NCBI GenBank assembly: GCA_963855995.1
Contig: OY979728.1
Location: 10,004,004-10,068,003, forward strand
Source: Muricea muricata
Taxonomy: Eukaryota; Cnidaria; Anthozoa; Malacalcyonacea; Plexauridae
DNA length: 64,000 nt
Direction: 5' to 3'
Below, piece by piece: positions 1 to 10,817 of the stretch. Under the pieces are notes generated by a model, which made no database searches, was not told where the DNA came from, and saw only the letters and a list, made by a program, of their open reading frames with translations. The position numbers and the translations under genes were made by a program. The number at the start of each line of letters is the position of its first letter. Positions within the stretch are counted from its first letter, which is position 1.

Positions 1-3000
1 CATTTCTGGGTTAGTTGCATTTTATAGGCCCACACAGACTGGACGCGATTTGCCAACGCGACGCGATTTTTCGATTTTAAAAGCAAATAAAACCATCAAC
101 GGAAGGAGATTTCGCTAGATATGTGCACCAAGTAGCTTAAATTGTTGAAGTCCTTCCGAAAATTGGACAAAAACAGAAAAGGATTAAACTTAAAGGACGT
201 TGAAAATCGAAAATTCGCGTCGCGTTGTCAAATCGCGTCCGGTCTGTCTTGGTCTTATACAGTACTGTGCAAAAGTTTTAGGCATCCCTCTTTTTGCCTC
301 TCACGTGAAAGCTAATATCTAATTTAAAATAGAGCCGATTTCAGTGAAAATTTAACATGTGGTAGAGACAAGTGTTATTTGCCACGAAACAATTGATAAT
401 TGATAATTTAAACAATTGATAATGCAAACCGGAAGTTTAGCTATTATCGGAAGTACTGGTTACAACTTGTCTTCAGATTCAAAAATGAAGCACGCAACTT
501 AACTTTTTTGTTGAAGTTTTCAGCGTGATCCTGTTGCAAAGTGGTTACAGTGGTTCAGAAATAACAAAAATCTTTAGTGCGAAACGTTGATTTAAATTTG
601 ATCACTTTGCAACCAGGTTTAAAAATCTAATATAATATGATGCTATATAAGGCCGTTTAGTTTGACCAATGGTTGTTGATATTTGCCCTAAAATTAAAAT
701 GATGTTATTCCGTATAATCTGCACATGCTAAAACGTTGCAGAAAAATTATCACAAATAGAGTACCAGGAGTATTCGAGAAGGACTGTTTTTCAGACGAAG
801 AGATTGAACACTGCATGTTGCACCAAATTGATCAATATTTCTAAAATAATTTAGTGACTTTGCTACAGTCTTACTGCAAAAAAGATTAATTATTCGAAAA
901 CTGTATATGGATATAATGATGATATCTCAAAAAATGTAGTATATCACCATTTCGGTTATAACTGAACTTCCGGTTTGCAATACCCATGTTTTTAAGTAAC
1001 AAGTTGCAAATATCGTTTTGCTCCATCACCCGTAAAAATTTCATTGTAATTGGTTCCATTTTGGGTTAGATATGACTTTTTATGTAAAAGCTAAAAAACG
1101 GGGTGCCTAATTGCACAGTACTGTATGTCATGTCATAAAAACCATGACCAGCCGACAATTTAAAAAAGTAAAGTAAAAAGCAAATTCCGAAAAAAGACAT
1201 CTTGAGAATGCAAGATATGCTTCAAAACAAGACGCAGGTTGAAACTGTAAATTTTCGACTTTATTTCCAAGTCATCATCGGACAGAATGAAATACAATAC
1301 TTTACAACTTAGATATATACAACGTGGAGAGAAAGCGTTTGACATGTGTCCGGAAGTTAGGCAGGCACATGTCAAACGCTTTCTTTCTACGTTGTATATA
1401 GCTATTTCAATAAAGGTTGTCCTTTGATAGGCCTAAACTGTAGACTATGAGCGCGCAAGGGATGGCGGGTTATTGCTCTTTTCCCCCTTCAAACTCGGAA
1501 TTATTTCTGTGAAATAGCATCAAGGGAACATAGGAAACTTATGACGGCAAATTTACTTGCTACAAAGGTAAATCCGTGGAAATCAGGACTTAGATAAATA
1601 ATAACCAATGATCCTTTGCGCGCTCATAGTTCACAGTTTACGCTTTTGGAAGGACAACCTTAATTGAAATAGCTGTATATCTAAGTTGTAAAGTATTGTA
1701 TTTCATTCTGTCTGATGATGACTTTGAAATAAAGTCGAAAATTTACAGTTTCAACCTGCGTCTTGTTTTGAAGCATATCTTGCATTCTTAAGATGTCTTT
1801 TTTCGGAATTTCCTTTTTACTATGTCATGTCATGTCATGTCATGTCATGTTATGTTTTTTTTAATTTTGGGCTGTTGAGTAAGCGTCAGCGAGCTTTGTC
1901 ATCAACTATGCATGTTTGACAGTAGTTTCACAGTAGTTTGAAGGATTGAGAACAACACAATATTCTTTATAGGCGCTGTCCAGGAAATCAAATCCACGAC
2001 TCTCTCGCCTGCGGGCAACGTTTCTCCAGTAGCAGCTCCAGTGCCCTTGCCCAGAAAGAATGTTACACCAAGCCTCAACCCAGGCCTGGGCAATGTTACC
2101 ACGAGTGACCAACCTGATGGGTCGTTGGAACTCTCCCTTGGCGGCGGCAACATCACGGTTCAAATCGTTTGTAATGACATCAGCAAAGAAACGACCGATC
2201 TTATTATGCACGTGACCAGTCAAGACTTCTCTTTTCACGGTGGCGTTGGAAAAGCTCTGATAAAAGCGGGGGGTAAGAGCATCGAACAGGAATGCAAAGG
2301 ACTCGCACAGCCAGCTATCTTTACCACCCAGTACACAAAGGCTGGAAATTTGTCGGTTAATCAAATCGCACACGTCATCGGAAGTGGAAAGCCGAGCTAC
2401 GGCGACCTGAAGAAATGTCTGGATAATTTTTTCGATGACATCGATAAGAAAAATATTGCGAAGGTTTCGTTTTCCGCCATTGGAGCTGGCGCTATGGGTT
2501 ACTCCGAAAGTCAGTCGGCCGATTTGATCTTTGATAATTTGTTCAGAATCTCTAAGTCGACAAATCCAGCCTTAAGTTTGGTTCGCATTGTGATATTTGA
2601 AAAGGCGAAATTTGTGAAGTTCAAAGATGCAGCCAAAGCTTATGTTGACAACGGGGGACCCGCAGCGCCAGAAAAGTCGTCCCGTGGTCCTAAATTGCGT
2701 TTCAGTGTGTTCCGCGGGTCGAAAAAACAAGCCGCGAAGTCGACGACAGCGGAAGAGGGAATATTTTTTAAGATTTATTGTGATGATCGCGGAAAGTTTG
2801 ATAAGGCCTGGGGAGACTTGAAGAAAAAGATGCATCAAAATATTCGCGACAGAACCATTACCGATGGCATCATAAAGAAATTTGCGGACAGCGATCTTGA
2901 TAATTTACGTAAACTGGAGAGAGATTTTGATATTGAAATAAAGATTGATAAGGACAAAGGCGAAGTAAGATTGAAAGGACATTTTCTGGATATCCCAAAT

Positions 3001-6000
3001 GTCCGCGAAAAGATAATGGATATTCTGAAAGATTTCAAAGATAATGAAAGCAAAGGTAAGATATTTTGATAACCCATGGAACTTTCATTTCGTAACTGGT
3101 TGGTCATAGGCCCGTACGTGACAGGAGGGCAGCCGGTTGGGGGGGGGGGTATATTCATAGTAGCCTATCTGGCCCGTATAGCGGCGGAAGTAATTAGTAT
3201 TCAGGATGATAGCGGCGGAAACATTGATCTGAAAATAGATAACCTGGATAGAGTTTCTATACCTACAAAAATCGTGGCCACTTTTGATGTCGAACACCCG
3301 ATTCTTGGGACCACAAATGAGCGCCCCAAATCGGTAAATAGTGGCAAAATAACCAGTGCTCTGCATGTTTTCTACTTAAATTTGAATCTACTAGCTCAAA
3401 ACAGTGCAAATTGCTCAAATACAGGCATACAGCTACGAATGCACGCCTTGTTCAGACGCCATAAGTGGTCCCAAGAATCGGGTGTTCGACATCAAAAGTG
3501 GCCACGATTTTTGTAGGTATAGAAACTCTATCCAGGTTATCTATTTTCAGATCAGTGGGCGGAAATAGGGTGACGTCATCAGGTTGGTGGTGGTAGGGGG
3601 GGGGAATGACAGAGAGGGAAATGCAAAATGTGCGTTTGAGATGCATATTACAAAGTTTTTACAATAAACAAATGATTTGTACAAGAACTGGGTAAACAAA
3701 TTATTTTAATTGTTCAGATTTTTGACGCTTGTAACGCCTGAGAGCACATGCTCATACGTCATAAATATTCACGAGCACTTGCTCAATGCTCATAAAATAC
3801 AGTGCTGCTCAATGACAAGACATTTGAACGCAAACAGTCAGTAATAGCGGAATGAGCTGCAAATTTTGCGGGAAAGCATCTAATCGTGGTTTCAATCTAC
3901 GTCGACACGAAAACGAGTTAATGTCCGCTAAAGGGCGAACAGAGAGAAATGTCAGAAACAGAAAGTCAGACAGTGGACTTAGAAGATGATGCTTCGACTG
4001 AAAGTTCGATGAAAGTCGGGCCATCGCGCCTCATGAGCGTATGAGCATGTGTTCATGAGCAGTTATGAGCAGGCGCCCATCTGCTCATCGCGTGATCTTC
4101 TACAAGACTATCAAAATATAGACTAACCTGGTGAGTCACATCGGGCCATATGAGCGTATGAGCATGTGCTCATAAGCAGTTACGAACAGGTGCGCATCTG
4201 CGCATCGCATAAAATTGTACAGGACTAACAATATATATATATAGCTATACTAGCCTGGCGTCCTGTAAGACCAATTCCTTCCTGCTGGACGCAAAATTGA
4301 GGCAAACGACTGCTTAAAACGGGACATCGGGACACAGAAAAAGTCCCGCAATAAAGTCCCGCGTGTCCCCTAGGAGAGTCCTTGCGTCCCTTAAGGAAAA
4401 GTTGCCGACATTGCAAAACAATTAGCAAGGGACACATAAAAATGTCTTCCAAACTTCTGTTCCAAACGTTTTTCAACAATATTTTGCTCTAAAAAGGTAT
4501 TCTTGGGTTTCACGTGACGTCATAAATTTCACTTGGGGTCAACTCCAAATCGATACACTGTCATCAGACTGAAAATTGTCCTTGTGTTTGGCAGCAAATG
4601 TGTGCAATTTCGTGAGATTTGCTTGCTCCAGTGCAGTACAATCATCAATACATTTTGGGTTGACCCCCACTCAGAATTACTGAAAAAGGTTCCAGTGAAA
4701 CCCAAGAATACATTTTCACATTTGCCATACCCCCCTTTCCCTTCTTTTGAATCAACAATTGTGTATTTTCTTGTCTTACAGTCTTTACCCAATAACGTTA
4801 TCAATAACGTTAGCCGATAACGTTAAAGATAATGTTAGCTGATAGCGTTAGCGATAACGCTAGTCAATAACTCTTACTGAAACATTGCAAAATGGAGCAC
4901 ATCGTCCCGAAACAAATGTTTTATCTTCTACAATTATAACTCTTCGGATTACTACCTCCTTCCACCGAAAAAGAAGAAGAGTGTCACTTCTAGAATCCTT
5001 TTCCGGCTGATAATTTCAGCAAATATAAAATGAATGTATAATTCCGAATAAGGATTGCACATTAATTATACACAGGTTTGAATTAAACTGTATATTTCGA
5101 ATCAATTCAGATTCATCTTGCAAACTCTGCTGAAGATGAATCTGATTTGATTCGAAATATACAGTTTAATTCAAACTTGTGTCACTTCTGTTTCGAAAAA
5201 ATAACAAAAGGGCAAATTATGGTGGGTAAACTACACTCACACGAAGTGTTTCAAGGCATCAGCATCTCATACAGAATAAACAGTGCGCTGCGCCTATTGT
5301 AGAACAATATATCAATACAAAGACACATGTTCTTGCGTTCTAGTTCTCATTCAATTGGCTATGTTCAAAAGTAGCTGATTTTTTACGAAACTCGTGTATA
5401 AAATATTTATTTAATGTCGTTGCAATAGACGTATTCATAAATATTGTGTGGTTCTTAAGAATTATTGGATGAGGCTGAGCAGGATATCGGAATTATTCAG
5501 ACCGAGGTCAGCGTTATCTGCCGAAGCGAAGCTGAGGCAGATAACGCTGACCGAGGTCTGAATAATTCTGATATCCTGCGAAAGCCGAATTCAATAATTC
5601 TTTTACTATTCATTCCCCACGAAAGGTCATAAAGTCAGAATTTACTAAAACATTAATTATAGCAAAGGCCATTGCCGAAATCTGTACGTTGTAAACGTTG
5701 ACAAATAACTCTGATGGCGTGAGCACATGACAAATAAATCTCGTATATTTGTCTCTGATGGCGTGAGCACATGACAAATACGATAATTACTTGTCATGTG
5801 CTCACGCCATCAGCAAAACACGGAAAATTCGTCGTAGGCTCTTAACCAATGAGAATGCGAGAATATACTGCAATGAATAATAATAAACATTATTTTATTA
5901 AACAGCATCGAACATCTGAACAGTTACATACCATAATTTGAGCAATCAGTACAGTTCTTTACTTTTATTGTACAAATCATTTGTTTATTGTACAAACCTT

Positions 6001-7422
6001 ATTGTTAAAAATGATTTGTTTACTCAGTTCTTGTACAAATCATTTTTTATTGTAAAACGCTATCATCCTGAATACTAATTACTTCCGCCGTCATACGGGC
6101 CAGATAGGCTACTATTAATATTTTGAAGTCCTTTTGAAGTTCTTTTGGATAACAACTAAAATTTCGAAAGAAATATATTAGTCCCATGTTTAAATTAATT
6201 GTTTAAATAAAATACATATTATTGTTTCCATTCTTTAAGTTCCATCATACTGGGCTAAAAAGCCGGATGATAGAGTATTTCACAAGTTCCCATTGACCAC
6301 TAGCAGTAAAGAATACAAGGATGTCGAAGCTGCATTCCGCGCAACTGTCCAAAATCCAATTGTATCGATCGAAAGAATTCAAAATGAGCACATTTATGGC
6401 CTGTACAATATGAAACGCGAAGCAATGATGAAAAAGTACGGCCCCAACTTTCCAAGCAAGGAAAAGATGTTGTTTCATGGCACATCATGCGTAAATGTTG
6501 AGAAAATCAATGCAGGCGGATTGAATAGAAGTTTCGCAGGAATACATGGTGAGAAATATTTGGGCGATTGCTCATAGTGTCTCTAATTATAAATCACCAC
6601 ATCAGATTTGGGGAAAAATGGGTAGACTGCCCTTACTCATTGTTACTTTACTCGGACGTAAAAGGTTTTAAAAACAACGCACGTTTTGCCCGCATGTACA
6701 AAGTGAACGTGGCAATGAATAATAGCCTAAACATTTAAATTTGCAGCATTTTTCTTGTTATATCACGAGTGTTCAGATGTGCTGGATAGAACAACCTTGT
6801 AACAAAAAGTCTGATAATGCTTTTCATTTAAGCGAGCGTAAAAGAATGCTTGTCGACCGTCATGCTTTGCATTGTTATTGTTTTTATCTTACCTGGGAAA
6901 TTTATCCTATAACAAAAAAATAGGAAAGAAAAGTATTTCTTTATTGCATTTCCATTAGAAATATCTTTAAGTGAGCAAGTGTATCCCTACGATGGTAGTT
7001 TTTTTTGTGGATTTTAGGATGAAAACCTTAATTTCTTGACCACTAAAATGGCCCATTTATGGATTTCGACGAGCAGTACACGACAGTTGACACACGCACT
7101 CTTAATGAACACTCAATTCTCTCTTTCTTTAGCCACAGCGTTTGGCAGAGGTGTCTATTTTGCCCGAGATGCCAGCTATTCCTGTCAGCAAACTTACTCA
7201 CCCCCAGACCCAGCCAGCGGATTGCGTTACATGTATTACTCAAAAGTTTTGGTAGGAGATTACACAAACGGGAATTCGAGTATGATTGTTGCTCCAAATA
7301 AGAACTCGTCTGATCCGAATGAAACATACGACTCAGTTGTTGACAACGTCGCAAACCCAAGCATGTATATTCTGTTTCAAGACTACGAATATTACACTGA
7401 ATATCTTATTACTTTTAAATAA
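1..7422 (+). CDS. PARP14-like: PARP14-like gene A, 3' part (macro1 end, macro2, KH-like, ART)
   Basis: Predicted macrodomain-containing mono-ADP-ribosyltransferase, cut by the left edge. Exons: 1-9 (last bases of the macro1 exon, matching the conserved DAFLG exon end, donor at 10), 1973-3055, 6240-6548 and 7133-7422 (TAA 7420-7422). All junctions are GT/AG and phase 1, so the reading frame is continuous. The 1973-3055 exon encodes a Pro-rich linker, macro2 and a KH-like domain; the last two exons encode the ART domain. The mini-exon found in C and E was not seen in the 3.2-kb intron 3056-6239. Exon order and phases match genes B-E. Family assignment rests on the combined macro + KH + ART order and the LFHGT / GVYFARD / YTEYLITF motifs of the PARP14/15 group. 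Everything upstream of macro1's end lies outside the window. Confidence 0.9.
35..243. mobile_element. MITE with ~45-bp terminal inverted repeats
   Basis: Left arm 35-82 (ACAGACTGGACGCGATTTG...) is an imperfect reverse complement of 198-243, both reading into CGACGCGA and TCGATTTT. Nothing coding lies inside. It sits in the macro1-macro2 intron of gene A. Confidence 0.75.
260..1123. mobile_element. Non-autonomous Tc1/mariner-type element
   Basis: Ends are CAGTACTGTGCAAAAG (left) and the reverse complement of TTGCACAGTACTG (right), each flanked by TA (258-259 and 1124-1125), the target-site signature of Tc1/mariner elements. The 864-bp interior has no transposase reading frame, so it is a deletion derivative or MITE in gene A's intron. 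Confidence 0.75.
1168..1828. mobile_element. Foldback/MITE element with ~150-bp inverted arms
   Basis: 1168-1320 is the reverse complement, with few differences, of 1674-1828. A second hairpin (arms about 1316-1353 and 1369-1404, sharing AAAGCGTTTGACATGTG) is nested near the left arm, and a matching pair (CAATAAAGGTTGTCC and its complement near 1650) continues the fold inward. No coding capacity. Confidence 0.75.
1822..1855 (+). repeat. (ATGTC)n pentanucleotide microsatellite
   Basis: About six tandem ATGTC units near the end of the macro1-macro2 intron of gene A. The same repeat and about 80 bases of flanking sequence (including AGCGAGCTTTGTCA) occur at the same intron position in gene B (20707-20733), so the repeat predates the A/B duplication. 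Confidence 0.9.
1973..3055 (+). CDS. PARP14-like: Gene A exon: linker, macrodomain 2 and KH-like domain
   Basis: The exon opens with the conserved GAVQEIKS, then a Pro/Val-rich linker, then a macrodomain from about 2140 to 2660. Macro hallmarks are visible: TDLIMHVTSQDFSFHGGVGKA (the position of the usual xIVNAAN...GG.AxA ligand loop, but with IMHV instead of IVNA), SAIGAGAMGYS (the second ADP-ribose loop) and LVRIVIFEK. A charged KH-like domain follows (GIFFKIYCDD through the end), resembling the KH that follows the last macrodomain in vertebrate PARP14. The IMHV variant is shared by macro2 of C, D and E, so it is a lineage feature. Whether it still binds ADP-ribose cannot be told from sequence alone. 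Confidence 0.88.
3226..3553. mobile_element. Nested element with perfect 89-bp inverted repeats
   Basis: 3226-3314 and 3465-3553 are exact reverse complements over 89 bases by hand comparison, around a 150-bp spacer. Perfect arms imply a recent insertion or recent homogenisation. No protein is evident inside. Confidence 0.85.
4018..4255 (+). repeat. Direct duplication of a ~115-bp GAGCATATG-rich unit
   Basis: 4018-4138 and 4141-4255 are diverged direct copies, each with TGAGCGTATGAGCATGTG, a CAGTTA.GA.CAGG segment and a CTGCTCATCGC / CTGCGCATCGC segment. A related inverted motif lies at 3738-3765. Inside the gene A intron element. Confidence 0.7.
4793..4870 (+). repeat. Degenerate GATAACGTTA tandem repeat
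   Basis: About seven imperfect copies of a 10-12-bp unit built on ATAACGTTA. No protein or RNA feature is seen with it. Confidence 0.7.
5071..5181. repeat. Palindrome with ~45-bp arms
   Basis: The segment starting CACAGGTTTGAATTAAACTG folds on its complement ending CAGTTTAATTCAAACTTGTG, with few mismatches and a short loop. Typical MITE-type hairpin inside the larger 3153-6117 element. Confidence 0.75.
5479..5579. repeat. Palindrome with ~44-bp arms (GCAGGATATC...)
   Basis: The left arm GCAGGATATCGGAATTATTC... pairs with the right arm ending GAATAATTCTGATATCCTGC, apart from a few mismatches. Weaker pairing extends outward to about 5457-5601. No coding content. Confidence 0.75.
5712..5815. 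repeat. Direct plus inverted GATGGCGTGAGCACATGACA repeats
   Basis: Two direct copies of the 20-base motif at about 5712 and 5756, and one inverted copy ending near 5814, so this stretch can form alternative hairpins. Confidence 0.75.
6240..7422 (+). CDS. PARP14-like: Gene A ART catalytic domain (two exons)
   Basis: Exon 6240-6548 starts VPSYW and contains ERIQN, KREAMMKKYG and LFHGTS (catalytic His) followed by AGGLNRSFAG. Exon 7133-7422 carries FGRGVYFARDASYS (NAD-binding Tyr), MYYSKVLVGDYT, and the C-terminal block [21 protein letters not shown] before the stop, read here in pieces. The residue aligned with the catalytic Glu of poly-ADP-ribose polymerases is Met (NPSMY), giving an H-Y-M triad, so mono-ADP-ribosylation is predicted. 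The intron is 584 bp with consensus GT/AG ends. Confidence 0.9.
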
Positions 7423-8486
7423 CTTTTTAAAATTATAATCACGAAACACTGTACCATTACCATCTGCCCGGTCGTTTATATGAGAAGAACTAGCCCGATA
7501 AACGGGCAGCTTTCTTCTTGGACAAGAGCAGATTTGGAATTAATCAAGGATAAGTTAACGTCCAATGTTAATTGGCTTTTATCAGATAAACTTTATAGAA
7601 TTGATGTAGATGCTGTAGGAAATTCGTCAGCTCCGTGTTACCTATCTGGCCGGCCTCGTGTAAATCAACAGCCTTAGTGAGTGGCATGGCGATTTTATTT
7701 CCTGTTATCATTTTATTATTTTACCTGTCCAAGGGATGCTAAATGGGATGGCCAAGGGATGTTAAATACGGTAGCGTAGAAGTTGGGCGGTTGTGTCTCT
7801 TTTATAAAGAACAAAAAATTAAGGTACAATATAAACTTGAAAATTACTACTCTCTGACGAATGTCAATATGAAAGTAATCCAGTAAACATGTATGTCAAC
7901 GAATTCAGTAATAATCGACATATCAAAACATGTAGATTAACCATTGCAAGTCAATGTCAACTTTACAATATGGGTATTAGTGATGTAATTAAGCAATAAA
8001 TACTAACAAATTTGTGTTTAGTCTTGTGTCTAGTCAAATTTGTGTTAGAAATGGCAACAAAAATTTGATTCGTCTCATTTGAAAGTGCTAAAAAACAACA
8101 TATGGAAGTCTATTACAAAATTTACTTCGGGAGATATTCCCCTCTTAACGAACAGTCCGCTATCTCGAATTGTTGTTCCTGGTTATAAAGTGTTATGAGA
8201 ATAAAGTCTTATGAGAAATTATGTAAGAGAATCATAAAACAATTATTGAACCTGTTCTCGCAAAGCATCTTGATTTGTCGGTGGCGAGAAGATCAATATC
8301 TCACGAAATAAGGCAGATGTAAAAATTCTGGGATAGACTTTTGTATATGGTGAGCAAGTTAAGCAAAATCTTTGGCGAAAAGATCGATCGACAATCTGTG
8401 TTGCTTACCCTAGCTCCTGAACACCATTCATGGTCAAGCGCATGCTCGAGTATGCGAAATATCTAATGTCGCCAGGTGACCCTTTT

Positions 8487-8588
8487 TTGGAACCAACACA
8501 TGACAAAGACGAGCAAGGAAACGTTGAAAGACTTTGTGGAATCGACGAAAAATGCTGACTGGCCTTACGTCTTCAACGTTGCCTTTGG
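8487..8588 (+). pseudogene. Relic of a PARP14-like RRM3 exon
   Basis: The + strand reads LEPTHDK, then after a deletion of the RNP-like core continues TSKETLKDFVESTKNAD..VFNVAFG. This matches RRM3 of gene B (LEPTHYK ... DKETLKDFIESTKN) and gene C (TSKETFINFVESTKNADVFNVVFG). There are no splice sites or neighbouring exons. It is evidence of a sixth gene copy, or part of one, once lying between A and B. Confidence 0.8.
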
Positions 8589-8799
8589 TATTTCGGGACA
8601 TATATTTCAGACGGAGACTTCTCAGACGTGGAAAGCTCATGTAAAAAGTTAGTAGGATTTGATGTTCCCACTGACCAAATGCATGAAGATCAGCAATTTA
8701 CAACAAGCTAGACACCTTCTGACGGCTTTGACCATGATAACTAACTGTGATTAATATAACTATGACTGTCTATATTGAAAAAAATTACAGGATAGTTAC

Positions 8800-8833
8800 A
8801 GGATTAGGTTCAGGGTTAAGATTAGGGTTAGGC
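8800..8833 (+). repeat. Short degenerate TTAGGG-like stretch
   Basis: GGATTAGG, CAGGGTTAAG and ATTAGGGTTAGG run together. Resembles a very short, degenerate interstitial telomeric repeat; it may be chance. Confidence 0.35.
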
Positions 8834-8956
8834 TTGTCGTAAATTTATTATATTAGTAAATTCAGAGATTTTAGCGATATAGTAAATTCGGATGAGGAGC
8901 TCATGCTGATCCCCATACATATAATAACTATCAATATCGAGTCATTCTTGGGTTGT

Positions 8957-9203
8957 CACATTTCTCACTCACTGGGACTGTATCTACTTCACCAAATTTA
9001 GCTAAAGAGGGAGCGCGTAGCGCGACAATCATTACTCGCCCTTCGGGCTCGCGCTTTAGCTAAATTTGGTGAAGTAGATACAGTCCCAGTGAGTGAGAAT
9101 AGTTTTAATATAGCAAAACAGTACGCTTATTGTCGCGCTACGCGCTCCCTCTTTATAGCTAAATTTGGTGAAGTAGATACAGTCCCAGTGAGTGAGAAAT
9201 ACA
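8957..9203. repeat. Palindromic/direct repeat with TTCTCACTCACTGGGACTG arms
   Basis: The arm at about 8960-9006 reappears inverted at 9055-9100 and again directly related at 9140-9199 (AGCTAAATTTGGTGAAGTAG ... CCCAGTGAGTGAGAA). GC-rich linkers (GAGCGCGTAGCGCGACAA and its complement) separate them. Looks like a MITE plus a partial second copy. Confidence 0.75.
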
Positions 9204-10384
9204 CAAAACACAGGGCAACTCGGTCCCAGTGCTCTCTCGACATTTCGACCTTTAGGGTGTCCTATAAAGCCATGACCGATTTATAAGGAGAGAATGAACA
9301 AATATAACATTTAAACATTGCATAAATAGGTTTTTTAGAGAATTTTCTGCCAGTTTTGAAAAATATGAAATCCGTGTGTTGTCATTTCCGCGCTCGTTGC
9401 GTACGTGAAAAGACTGGGACAAGCTGTCAGGCTTGGAATCAAAATTTCTGTTTTGGGTGCCTGTTGTATCTCCGACGGTTACCGAGTACTATCCGATGGA
9501 TAAGCGAAGGCGGAACGGTAAATTAGGCGGGAAAGTTAGGAAGGGAATCTAACGTGTTCCCTTGGTCGGACGTAGCGTTAATAATTAGTATTTTCAACAC
9601 AATATTAGTAACGGAAGTAAAGAAAAAAAGCCCAAGAAGTAAGTTTAGACATATGACACATATAATATTTTTGTGTAGTTCCATAGAGCATTTTTAGGTG
9701 CATTTAAATCACCGAACTTCGCATTGTTCTAATTGTTGCTTTCAACAAGTTTATTCTTTGTTGAGGACAGGAACATATGTGTTGTTGAAGTGAACAACAA
9801 CTATCAATTATTGTACGAGGTTAAGCAAAATATCGTGAATTGATCTGCGAGTGGAACATTGCGCATGCTCAGAGTGTTCAATAAATGCGCATGTAGTCAG
9901 GGAGGCAGAGGTAATTTTACGTACATTCTCGTGGGGAAAATCCGTTTAGCTTAAATTGCCTGTTGGATGCCTAATATAGCAATTCTGAATGTTGTTTGAC
10001 TGGACCCGATTTATCTTGTGGGCTTCGATCAGCACGTTTTTCCTCGTTCTATTATAAAACTATTATGTGGTCAAAAATAGCAAACTTTCAAGTTTGCTCA
10101 TTCAAAAAATAACTTGTTTCTTCAGAAAGCTTATAAAAAACAACGTATAAGACATCATTAGGGTTACCCTAGTGTTTCAAGACTTATGCTCTGAGTGTTA
10201 TTTGTACCCAGTTATTTGCAGGTAAACTGACCAATCAGAATCAAGAATGTATATAATGAGAATGATTACAGTTCTTTCGTCGCTATTTCTAAAATATTTC
10301 TTTAGTATCTTGTGATAAGCATTTTCTTCTTTGCTATTTTACTTTTTGAACAATATTTGTGTATTTTAAATATTTATCAACTGC

Positions 10385-10817
10385 CAGTGGCATAGGAAGG
10401 GGGGGGCACTGGGGGCACGTGCCCCCCCAACTTTTAAAGTGATGAGAAAAAGTGCCCTTTTTAAAAAGGAAAGTGCCCTTTTAGCATGGTTGACAATAAC
10501 ATTGGTATGCCCTTCTGAAAGATACGAGATTGTGGCTGAATGATTGTTGGTAAAACATTTTGTAAGTTCCCCGTATTTCACTACAATTCACTACATTTAA
10601 GGCTTTTAGATGGGGTTTTCTTGCCCCTTGCGATATTCACATTAATATACGAATAGGTGCATGAATTACAGACACTCACTATTTAACAATTTCAAAGACA
10701 ATTGAGTTGTATAGCCACCGTAAATGAATTTACTTCAAGGTTCCCTTTTTTTATAAAAAAGTGCCCCTGAAAGCCAGAGCCCCCCCCCCCAACTTTAACT
10801 TGTTTTTTACGCCCCTG
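10385..10817. mobile_element. hAT-type MITE with 8-bp target-site duplication
   Basis: The element begins CAGTGGCATAGG and ends (T)ACGCCCCTG, whose complement is CAGGGGCGTA, a hAT-like terminal repeat. It is flanked by perfect 8-bp duplications TCAACTGC at 10377-10384 and 10818-10825. The 433-bp interior has G/C homopolymers (GTGCCCCCCC) and no transposase. Confidence 0.85.

Larger units (their letters stand above)
3153..6117. mobile_element. Large (~3-kb) foldback element with nested insertion
   Basis: Outer inverted arms: 3153-3213 (AGTAGCCTATCTGGCCCGTA ... AGGATGATAGC) matches the reverse complement of 6061-6117. The match resumes at about 3657-3710 against 6010-6060 (ATGATTTGTACAAGAACTG). 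The left arm is interrupted by 3214-3656, which is absent from the right arm, so a second element inserted into it. The interior has no transposase reading frame I can recognise; it is made of palindromes and short direct repeats. The whole block fills gene A's intron before the ART exons. Confidence 0.65.

Noticed and set aside
1240..1830. Possible structured ncRNA from the long hairpin
   Set aside because: Paired arms are explained by a MITE-type foldback; no evidence of an RNA gene beyond the weak ribozyme-like core listed as a finding.
3076..3516. Open frame of 146 codons in gene A's intron
   Set aside because: It runs across the arms of the nested foldback element, has no recognisable domain and no conservation with other copies.
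7480..7677. 65-codon open frame after gene A
   Set aside because: No homology, no splice context and not conserved downstream of the other copies.
8800..8833. Interstitial telomere as a sign of chromosome fusion
   Set aside because: Only a few degenerate TTAGGG-like units; too short to support that.
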